Positions 38,573 to 48,019 of a DNA stretch of 64,000 bases are shown here, piece after piece; the first letter of the stretch is position 1; each line of letters starts with the position of its first letter. A model generated the notes under the pieces. That model made no database searches. It saw only the letters and a program-made list of their open reading frames with translations, and had not been told where the DNA came from. The stretch comes from Clavelina lepadiformis (Eukaryota > Chordata > Ascidiacea > Aplousobranchia > Clavelinidae), in contig NC_135244.1 in assembly GCF_947623445.1 (NCBI RefSeq), forward strand, positions 18,972,860-19,036,859, in the 5' to 3' direction. Made by a program: the position numbers and the translations under genes.

Positions 38573-40517
38573 ATGATCTGCACAATGTATTGCACAAACT
38601 GTGGAAAAGTACTCTCTTCAACACATTTATTTTGCGGCTTTTGTGGGCAAGGTAAGTTCAGTTTAATCTTAAATACATTATACCATGTGACAGGTCTATG
38701 CAATACATGGAATAAGTATAAAGTTTTTTGTAACATATTACTTATGATAAACAGAATTATTGATTGATTGGATGATTCAATTAAACTGTAAGCTGTGAAT
38801 CATATTACCATAAAAAGGTTTCTGAACGCATGTGTGATTGTCACTATTAAAGTAAAAGATGCCAGTCAAATTGGCTCGTTCAGATAATTGGAAACTAAGG
38901 GTATAATTGCAACCAAAATTTTCCTTAGCCAGGAATCTTCCCGCCTTAACGGCTAGTCACTCAGCCGGTTTTGCCTTGTTAGCGTTTAATGGCATTTTTT
39001 TTCATAAAAACATCCACCTTACTCTAAAACCAAAACGTAACTACCGACAACCGTCGCCCAGCCGAGCACAGCACTACACCAAACAAATTCCACGCGATAA
39101 AGGAATCAACGTGGAACGTAAAACACGATACTAATTAGGCCTTTGGGGTAACTACGTCAGACGTCACAAGAAATTTGATTTGAAAAATGTTGCTGTGCAT
39201 GTTTCTGGTTTTTGTTTCAGTTATGGCTTTTTTTAGAGAAACCTCATTCCAGTATTGAGACACAGAACTTCTGTGATGAGACTAGTTCAAAGGAAAACGG
39301 AAGTAACTGCCATGACAACTTGATGGACAACAAATCAAATGGTTTGAAAGTTTAAAGTTATTTAATTGTGTGTAATTATTTTACATTAGATTTCTAATTG
39401 GGTATAAGTTGATAGCGAAATCGGGTGGAAGTTACAGACAGTCTATAGTGCAGTGGTTCCCAAACTTCATCTACTCGCGTACCATTTTTTTGGTTTATGC
39501 AGCGTTCTTGTACCACCTACATTGCAGGACTATAAAATTAAAAACTGACTTCAAGGATTTATTACCTAGTAATAAATGACGTTATATTTCGTCACAAAGA
39601 AACGCTTGTTTCACGATCCAATGTGTCAATACCCTAAGGAATTAGTATTCAGTAGGGAATAAAGCATTAAATTTGCTCATACTCTACCTAATTTATGTGA
39701 ATTAAAATATTGCCGACCATAATAAAAGATCATTTGCGATCCATTTGGTGTAAACTTGATAAGTTGCTGGCGTACCACAAGTGGTATGTGTACCATAGTT
39801 TGGGAACCACTGCTATAGTGGTATTGTAACGATTTGTTAGAGGTTAAAAGCACTTCATCTTCAAGAAAATGTAGCCCTTTACATATGTTTTGTTACAGTG
39901 CTTACCAGTGCAAGTTTTTTTCTTTTTTGCAGTTTTGTCTATTTCTATTTGAAATAACTTACATATGCAGCATCTTTTTGGGACAATGAGAAATTACAGC
40001 ATTACAAAGGAATCCATTGCTTTTTGAACCTCTTTTTATCACATCGTCTGAGCGTGCTGTTGATGCAAATTATGTTGCAAGTCTGTTAATTCCCAATCAC
40101 TCTGATGAAAATTCCTCGAAAAGAATTGTGGAAGAAAAAATAATGGATAACTTTGTGGATTTTTTAATGCATTTAGAGGACAATAAGGTAAATGTAACTG
40201 GACATGAAATCTTGGCTAACGACGAGAATGATTGTCATTTAATTTCATGTACTCCTCCTGACTTGACACCTGCAGGTGTGTTGGGTTGGCTAACAGGCCA
40301 GAAACACAGGCCTATATTTGGGAACGACCTTCAAATTTCGGTGCAGTTCGATCACAACTGTTTGGAAAATAATCCAAAACACAGTATTTGCTACCCTGTA
40401 GTTGGAGCATGCGGCAGGGTTGTTACACTACCAGCAAAGCACATGGAGAAAGAAAACGATTTTAGGTCTATCTTTTTAACGGCAATATGTAATGCTCAAG
40501 CATTTGGACTGCATTAA
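38573..40517 (+). pseudogene. zinc-ribbon / HECT-like protein of the transposon, copy 2, damaged
   Basis: Exon 38573-38651 encodes the zinc ribbon (CTNCGKVLSS, FCGFCGQ) and ends in G|gtaagt. A second coding-like segment follows tttcag at about 39220 (EKPHSSIETQNFCDE) but is one T out of frame in a seven-T run. The ubiquitin-like exon present in copy 1 is absent; this part was replaced and now contains a hAT MITE. The last exon, from an acceptor near 39996 (aaattacag), is open to TAA at 40517. It carries LTPAGVLGWLTGQKHRPIFG and the YP-x4-C-x5-LP motif (YPVVGACGRVVTLP) of HECT C-lobes. Without its middle the protein is unlikely to work, though a short form cannot be excluded. Confidence 0.6.
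39451..39812. mobile_element. hAT-type MITE with exact 8-bp target duplication, nested in copy 2
   Basis: The ends cagtggttcccaaacttc and atagtttgggaaccactg are inverted. The octamer ctatagtg is present on both sides (39443-39450 and 39813-39820). The element is 362 bp with no coding capacity. Copy 1 carries no such insertion, so it landed after the two transposon copies separated. Confidence 0.9.
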
Positions 40518-40931
40518 AATTTTATATTTTACATTAGTTTAGTTGTTGAACCTATTTCACTTGCCTTCAATGTGTAATGACCACTGTTTAATGTTTATAA
40601 ACAAAGCTTGCCAAACTGAGTTTTTCCTGAAATTAGTAATTTTTTTGTGTGTTTAGCAGTATTTATGTTGCATGCTTGTTGTGGTACAGTAGATATATTT
40701 CTGTGAGATTTTCAGTATTCTTTTCAAGTGTAATGTTTCTGTGAGCTACAGTTGTATTTCTTCAAGTGTATCTGCTAAAATTTTGATACATAGTTTTTCA
40801 GTGTAATAGAATCGTGCTTATGATGAATGCAATACAAAAGTAATACAAAACACGACATTTATGTTGATAGACTTAAAATGATAGGCAATAAACTTTACAT
40901 TACTTGCTCACACAGAAATAAATAGTTCCGT

Positions 40932-42374
40932 TTATCGGTCTCTGGCTACATTCATAAGCATTTTATACAGATCTAAGGCTTCAGTGCAACAAGATGGCAC
41001 TCCTTGTCCAAGTTCAGATGTAGCATAATCAAAATATTCTTGATAGTCTTCAGTTTCAGTTGGTTGTGATATTTCAGCCAATACCAAACTAATGTTGTGT
41101 GGTGCAACGTTTTTTAATAAGCCAGAAATTCCTCCATATCTTTCTGGCATGGAATATAGTAAATCTGGCCGTCCTGCAATTACATTATGTCGAGATTTTC
41201 TTATTCGGTGAGTATTCCAGTGGTCCTTGAAAAAATCTAAGTCATTTTGAATTAAACATGAAAAGCAATACCACAAGCATTCTTTGCTGAGTGTTTGGGA
41301 GAAATCCACAATACCTCGAAACTCAAGGTCACTAAAAAAGTTGCGCCACCAACAGGCACGAAACCTGGAGAATATTGACCACCAGCTTTCTATCCGCTGA
41401 TTTCGGAGTGATGGTACATAACGATGCGAGTTAATGTTATCACGAAAAAAGCACTGCGCTGCTGCCAACAATCCATTTTCTGTACCCAAATCTGATACTA
41501 CTTCAATCGGACAGCCTTGGAAGTGAGTGACAGCTTTAATATACATATTAGCGACAACATGTGGACATTTGTTTGATCGTGTAACATTAAGCCACAGCAC
41601 TTTTCGACTAAATCCATCAATTGCACCATGTATAGAAAATCCGAATGGTTTCAGCTTGTCGTAACCATCTGTGTGCCATGCATAATTTGGCCCAGGGTTG
41701 TGATACTCTCTTCGCCTTAAACGGTGAGCTCTTCGAGCCTCACACCCTTTCGGATCAATATTACGTAGTACATCAGCTACATACAACCTTGGTACTCTTA
41801 AACCTTCCATTTGTAATGTGTGCCAAACTGACCGATATCCACCAAAAGAAGAGGGTCCATCTAACAACTCCTCGATACGTTTTTCTGCCTGAAATAAAAC
41901 GGTGATGTCTTTTTTCCAGCCACATTTTCTTCGCAGTCCAATTTTGTGCAATCGTCTCTTTAAAGTTCTCATACTGATTGCGTAGTTATGACGACTGTGT
42001 AGCAATTGTAAAATTTCTCCATACTCATATCCTGAATGGAAATATTCAGATATTATTTGATCTTGATCCAAAGTAGTAGCTGCAAAACATAAAAACAACA
42101 TGTGGACTTTTGAGACATGACTTGGCACGTTGTATGATATATTTTTTACTAAATAATAATTCGTTATTAATAATAATACACAGACACACAGTCGATTTAG
42201 GTAAAACATTTCTTGTTGGTGTAAAAAAGAAAACAAAAAATATGTTAGTCTACAGCCAAATTTTCATTAAAATATTTATATCTTCACTTGAAAGGTACGC
42301 TACTCACCGTGACCACAGTGTGAACATATCACAAAAATGTCAGGTATTTCATTATGGCACTCAACACAATTCAT
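40932..42374 (-). CDS. IS3EU-like DDE transposase, intact
   Basis: Two exons, 42374-42308 and 42079-40932 (donor G|gtgagt, acceptor ttttgcag), give 404 residues. Residues 3-20 form a zinc ribbon (C3, C6, C17, C20). Residues ~25-70 form a helix-turn-helix (IISEYFHSGYEYGEI, SMRTLKRRL). The rve-type integrase core follows with D160 (WHTDGYDK), D219 (SDLGTENG) and E253 (QRIESWWS), a D-D-x33-E triad. A conserved Trp/Cys-rich segment (FRACWWRNFFSDL) lies after it. The enzyme would cut and join the ~0.5-kb inverted repeats. The helix-turn-helix plus rve order is that of bacterial IS3 transposases. The gene is close to the matching end of its element and shows no lesion, so it could be active or very recently so. 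Confidence 0.87.
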
Positions 42375-42559
42375 TGCAATGAAGATCAGTTTTCACACTA
42401 AGAAGGTACACTTCATTTTATAAAACAAATTTCTGAAAAAGTCAGTTAAAATTTTTGCTGTTATGAACAGCTTTGGTCTTCGAGACAAAAAAAACAACAT
42501 AGCCTATAGCCCTACACCTTACATTCGGTAGGCCTAACCTATACAGCCAAGCCCTAGAA

Positions 42560-43088
42560 AGTTTGTTAGCATACTGAACTTGCAAAAGACCTTACAATGT
42601 TTAACGTGTAGCCTACACCTAAGCTTGTTAAGGCTTGCAAAAGCTTACTATCTCTCACTATTTGTGGCTGTGACCGGTAACCTTATTCCTTTCCCGAAGA
42701 CCTCATCAACTACGCCTACCATACGGTAAGCACACATTTTCAAATGTTGCGATGAGATTCTAAAATATTGTGCGGCGATTCTAAAATATTGTGCGGCGAA
42801 TTTATATTTGTTGCGGTAGTGGAAGTTCCACAGCGAAATATATTTCGACCTCGCAAAATATTTCGAAGTCGCAATATTTTTTCAAGGCACAAAATAATTT
42901 CAACGCACAAAATAATTTTAGAGGGAGACAAAATATATATTGTGAATTTCTAAAATATTTTGCTGAGAAAAATATATATTTTGTGGTGATCATAAATATT
43001 TTGCGCTAACGTGAAATATTTTTGTGGTGATCATAAATATTTTGCGGAACCCAAATTATAATTGTTGTGGCCTTTACAGGCTACCGTA
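42560..43088 (-). repeat. terminal inverted repeat, copy 2 right
   Basis: Ends ttacaggctaccgta, the inverse of the left terminus. It holds two copies of the 21-bp unit (about 42755-42800). One of the caaaataattt words differs from the other repeats (caacgcacaaaataat), showing small independent changes. Confidence 0.9.
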
Positions 43089-43436
43089 CTTACAGGCTAC
43101 CGTACTACTATGCTAGAATAGTTTGAACAACTTTTGTTTAGGTTTGTCTAAAACATCCGATTGCACTTGTGTTGTGTGTCCTAAAATTATCAGAAATATT
43201 TAAATTATTTATGTATGTACGAAAAGTACGGGTATGGTGCTAACCTCGTTGTAGACTGGTCAAATAAGAATAACATAAATCAATCAAAGTTGTAGTTTAT
43301 TGATTTTCTCTTTTGACTTCTGACCGTTGGTGGCTGATAAAAGACCCAAACTTTTCTTGTTTTGTTAGAAAACCACATCTGGTGAAGTTTAGAGCCTCTT
43401 TTTGATTTGTATGGTGTGATTATTTTTATCCTCAGA

Positions 43437-43880
43437 CTGAGGAAAGTTTTTGCATGATTTTAACCCAGCGATGATGTCTCATTATTTTAGCCCCGATTAT
43501 GGAGCTAGCCTTTGTGCAAGTTATAATTGTCACACATTTTTACTTGGGTTTTTGATTTTTTATACGAAATGATTACCGGTATTTCACCGTATGTAGGTCA
43601 CGCTACTTGTTGCTAAAGATAGGTAAGTAGGTTAGGACAATAGGAATGCAAGAAGTGATTTTAGGTTAGATTTTAGGTTATGTCATTTAAGTTAGGTTAA
43701 CAAGAAACTGTCGAAATTAGCTTTCAACGCACGATTTTTCCGATTAAATAGTGGCAGCCATTTTTATATCGTGTTGCTCAAATTTAGAACTGTCCAAGAG
43801 GTCCACTGAACAGGAGCCAGTGTCATTAAAGCCTTGTCCAAAAGCATTACAAAGGTAGCGCCACTGGGTTTCAAACGAGG
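43437..43880. repeat. dispersed repeat, family B, copy 2, split by a family A insertion
   Basis: The parts 43437-43545 (gactgaggaaagtttttgc ... cacacattttta) and 43761-43880 (tttttatatcgtg ... gtagcgccactggg) match consecutive parts of the repeat at 19700-19935. The intervening ~215 bp include the family A repeat (43580-43760). The order of events, B first and A later, follows from this nesting. Confidence 0.6.
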
Positions 43881-46800
43881 GCCGCATTAAAGTGAAACCA
43901 ACGTTCGAAGCAACGAATTGGTATTCATTTTAATTTATATGCTACTACGATACCAGTGATGCTACAGTTATGTAGTAATACTTAGTGCAGCGCACCATAA
44001 ACATAAAACTATTTTCCATTCCATTGAAAGGTACAGTGTATAGCATCTGTAAAACGCAGCAAAAGCATTAAGAACCAACTAGACTAGCTTCTATGATTTT
44101 GAAAGATAGATAGCAACAAACATCGTGCACGTTTTAAGCCCACAGGGTTTTGCTATCTTTTTTTGTTTTAGATGTTGTTTGTAAGTACATTTTCTTTGCG
44201 CTAGTACTGCTGGCATTGTATGTTTTAGTCGGCACAGTTAATAACAATAAATGAACGATTCAAATACATTGTAAAATATTACATACCGTTACATTAAAGT
44301 GGGGGTAAATATAATAATAGTGAAGAATATACCATTGCAATAGCGGAGCTCATTATTACTGGATAATGTTGCACATGCAAAGACAATTTGTTTTCTTCCA
44401 CACACAAAAAATTTCCTTTCTACACTCATAGACTTATTATTTTAGTTACAAGCGTGCATTATCTTGAATCAAATATTGAAGCTACATAGTGTTAATAATG
44501 CAATTTAAATCAGTATTTAGTGATTTTAACTGTACATTGTGTGCACAACACATTAACATTTCGTTCTTTGCACACCTGGTTTTACTTTCTGCACATCTAA
44601 TTCTACTTCCTACAAACTAAACCTTTTGGCATTGAATGCAACAGAATAATATGAACAATAATAATTGCTTTCAGGTAGATTTCACTTTTGCAAATGTCAT
44701 ACGTTTGCCTTGGTATGTTTATGGTTTTGGGTGGCATGATTAGTATGAAACAGATGCGAATAGAATACCAATACCTCGTTGAGGGCTCAAGCCCTAGGTG
44801 AGTTGAGTTACTGCTGTTACAGCTTACGTTTAGAATGATAATAATAGTTACTTTAAATTTGTATCCAAGTGCATAATGGCATCTAGAAAATGAGCTTCCA
44901 GTTGTTGAATGAATTGAAATAGGGTAAACTTATTACCATTTCAAACTACATTTATACACCCAGCATATGCATGAAAATATATTTTCTGATAGCTTGCTTT
45001 AGTATTTCTGAAATTTAATACTGGTAATTATCAATACACATTAACGCTATAAATTCTTCATCTTTAGTGATTCTCATTTGACAAAAATCTTTTTTTGGTA
45101 TTATTATTTGTATTATGATTAATATTATTATATTTAATTACAGCTCAGATGTTTCTTTCATGATCTATATATTACATATATATATGTTATGTTACTTTGC
45201 ATACTATGTTGAGTTTATCTCTTCATTTCAATATGATCACTTTGTTGTAAACAATGCTTTAGTGGGATTGCAATTCATTTTTCCAAACACAAAATGTTCA
45301 GGCTCTCAGCCACTGGTCCATGAAGCATTTGTAGAGTTCCACAGAGGGTAGAGTGCCCTGCATGTGTAAGCTGTGCTATTGCCAGCCGATAATTATTTGT
45401 GGAGTGAAATGCAGTATTGTACTTAATCATAATTTTCGGGCAGTTAAATTCCATTGCAAAGCAAGCAGGCAATATAAATTTTCTCTATGATGTCACATCG
45501 TTATTGAACTTGTCACAATAATCTTTAAATTTGTGGCATAATTTTGCTGATACTGTAAGTTTCTTAGGCCATAGGCCCACTAAGACAATAGACAATAGGC
45601 CCACTAAAAGTTTTAGACATTGTTTCAGTGGTTGTTTTCTCATAACCTGATAAAGAACTTGTACATCCTGAAAATTTTTTTGCTTTACAAAATTTTACAA
45701 AAAGATTAAGAACCCCTGGTCTAGTTGTCCAACTGCAACTTCACTTTGCGGTGGAAAAATTCATTTGAATTGGATGATACTAAATTCATGTACCTGTTTT
45801 TAGTTTATACTAAAGTCTAAAAACATTGTCAGTTCATTGTTTTCGTTAGCAATAAACTAATAGCAATTACAATAACAAATAAGCCATGCATGTTGCTTTG
45901 CTGTAACTTTTATATCCAAATATCATTACATAGAACCTTTACAATGCAATATTTAATGAGCAAATTAACCACGAACAATTCTTATGACCTTCAAGTTTGA
46001 TATAGATTGCAAATTTGTAATTCCAGAAAGATTTTATAATTTAAGCAATTACCTTGTAAAATGAATAAAATTGATGTTTACACTGCTGAAGGTTTGCTGT
46101 CATAAGTGAAAATGTGTGTAACCTTATATGCCATTTAACTTTACAAGTGAAAGAATTTACTGTTTAACTTCTATGTACGCTTAAGTAGCCCCATTCGATT
46201 TCCATTGTCCTGTTTTGTTAAGCCATGAGGTGTATCATCAGTATTAGATTCCGTAAGATGTTCCATAACATTTTAGCCATAATTGCTTTGACAGAATTGA
46301 GAATGTCTGACAGAATTCACTTTCTATTTTTTCCTTTTTATATCAAAAGGCGTTACTGTGTAATCTGATTGCATGCTTACGTAGCACCATTTAGTTTCTG
46401 TTGTCAACTTTTGTTAAGCTATAGCTGGAAAAACAACTGTAGTTGGCACAAATGAGGTCTGCAGACGTGACTGTTGTCATCACAGTATTTTCGGCTAGTA
46501 GACTTCCTCTTTCTTAAAATGTATGAGTAGTTATACACAACATACCAGCACTGTAAGGTATATCTAAATGTTATTCAAACTTATCAATACATTGGTGAAA
46601 TAAAATCCATTATTTAGATTCAGAAACGAGTGATTTCAAATCAATAAATTAAGTGATCAGTTTCAGAATTGAGTGTTTTTTGTTTAGATCTTGATAACAA
46701 CCCATTATTTGTGCAGTTCCCTTTGACAAGGCATAACCTGTTCTGCAGTTCAATATGCATTTTTACTTCCGTCTATTGAGATCGTTTGATGGGATTAACT

Positions 46801-48019
46801 TCTATTGTTTCCTTTTTACAGTCAAAAGATGTTATAGTTTAACTTCTATGCATGTTTAAATTGCCTGATTTGGTTTCCATTGTTAACTTTTGCTCAGCAA
46901 TAAAACATAATAGTTATTGATTAATGAAGCACATTATGAAATAGTGAAAGGTCTGCAGCTGTAAAAAGTTTCATTAGGAAAACCGTTAGTAATCTTTTGC
47001 CCCCTGTAAGTCCTTTGTAGCCTTTGATGTACTCGACATCAAAATTAAAGCTTTAAATTAGCAGCACGGAATGTAATTTGCAGCTAAGACCAAGTAAACT
47101 ATTATATGGTGAAAGAAAATTCATGCAATTACCCCTGTATCAAATAATTGAATGCTTATGTGAAAGATTTTTATCTAAATAACTCTCTTGATAGCATTTA
47201 GTGTAACAGTAATTTAGGCACATATGATAGTCAATGAAGTGAAGTCTTGATTTAGCTGCAGCTTTATGATGGTTCGTTTTTTTAAGCTACCACTATTCTC
47301 AGGTGATTGGATCCGATGGACTATCCAATAGACCAATAGGCAGTAAGATAATTTTTGCTTTAAACTAAAACAAGCGTGCATCATTTTTGTTGACTTCAGT
47401 TGTCATTTACAAGCTGTAAGTCATCGGTTTGTTAAGAAATCATTTTGAAAAACTAAATTGTTAAGTTTCTCAAAGACACACACAACAGAAAGCTTAATAT
47501 GCTGTTGACTTATATTTGAGGGCATATAAATTTTTATAATTATAGGTTATTAAAAAGTCAATGAGCTAGGATGAATAAAACAATCATAAAAACAAAATGA
47601 TTCAAAGTACATCGCAACCCTAGTTACACTGCAACTTAATCAGGTGTCTCATGGAAGTCACTTTCAAACTAGCTTCAAATCTAACAAAGTCAGACAATAA
47701 CAAATGAAGTTGCCAAAGTTCGCTGAATAATAACCAGTGTAACCAATATAATTAATGCAGACAGTTATGGAAAGAGTAAGCAACATAGCAAAACATCAAT
47801 ATGTTTAGTTAAGAAATTTGAATGGAAAAAATTACACAATTATTTACAGTTTAAACTGACTCGTACACTACTGAACTGACCACTACAAACGATGTTTGCA
47901 CATGACAAAGGATGAAAGGAGTGAATGGATAATTGTATCCTTCGGTTATTGTATTCCTACTAATTGTTTTTTAAATTGACTGACAAAATTTAATGATTTA
48001 TCTTCTTTGATTATAGAAT
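43881..48019. other. 4-kb region upstream of the NLR gene, no exon seen
   Basis: AT-rich sequence without convincing coding frames. Three diverged direct copies of an ~80-100-bp sequence lie at 46150-46225, 46321-46425 and 46801-46901. A tandem-like aggcccacta word occurs near 45570-45610. The NLR 5' UTR exon, if any, should be here, because an acceptor sits just before its ATG. I could not locate it. Confidence 0.45.
46150..46901 (+). repeat. three diverged direct copies of an ~80-100-bp repeat
   Basis: Each copy has the order tt(a)ctgt(t/g)taa / ctatg(t/c)a(c/t)g / gtag(c)ncca / tttccattgt / cttttg(t)taagc. Copies B and C also share an upstream tttcctttttanaxtcaaaag block. Spacing is about 190 and 480 bp. 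Copies are strongly diverged; function and origin are unknown. Confidence 0.5.

Larger units (their letters stand above)
35625..43088 (-). mobile_element. IS3EU-like DNA transposon, copy 2 (transposase intact)
   Basis: A 7.46-kb element in the opposite orientation to copy 1, with inverted repeats at 35625-36160 and 42560-43088. The transposase (minus strand) is intact; the converging HECT-like gene (plus) is damaged. It also contains the truncated MITE at 36625-37107, a foreign ~0.66-kb segment (37108-37764) and a hAT MITE (39451-39812). Just outside its right end, acaggctaccgtact is directly repeated (43076-43105). No target duplication could be recognised for either copy or for the pair. 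Confidence 0.87.

Noticed and set aside
41645..41905. Open frame opposite the transposase
   Set aside because: Antisense shadow of the conserved transposase exon; the same shadow appears in copy 1.
45640..45720. hAT-like end aagaacccctg
   Set aside because: Only one end is recognisable.
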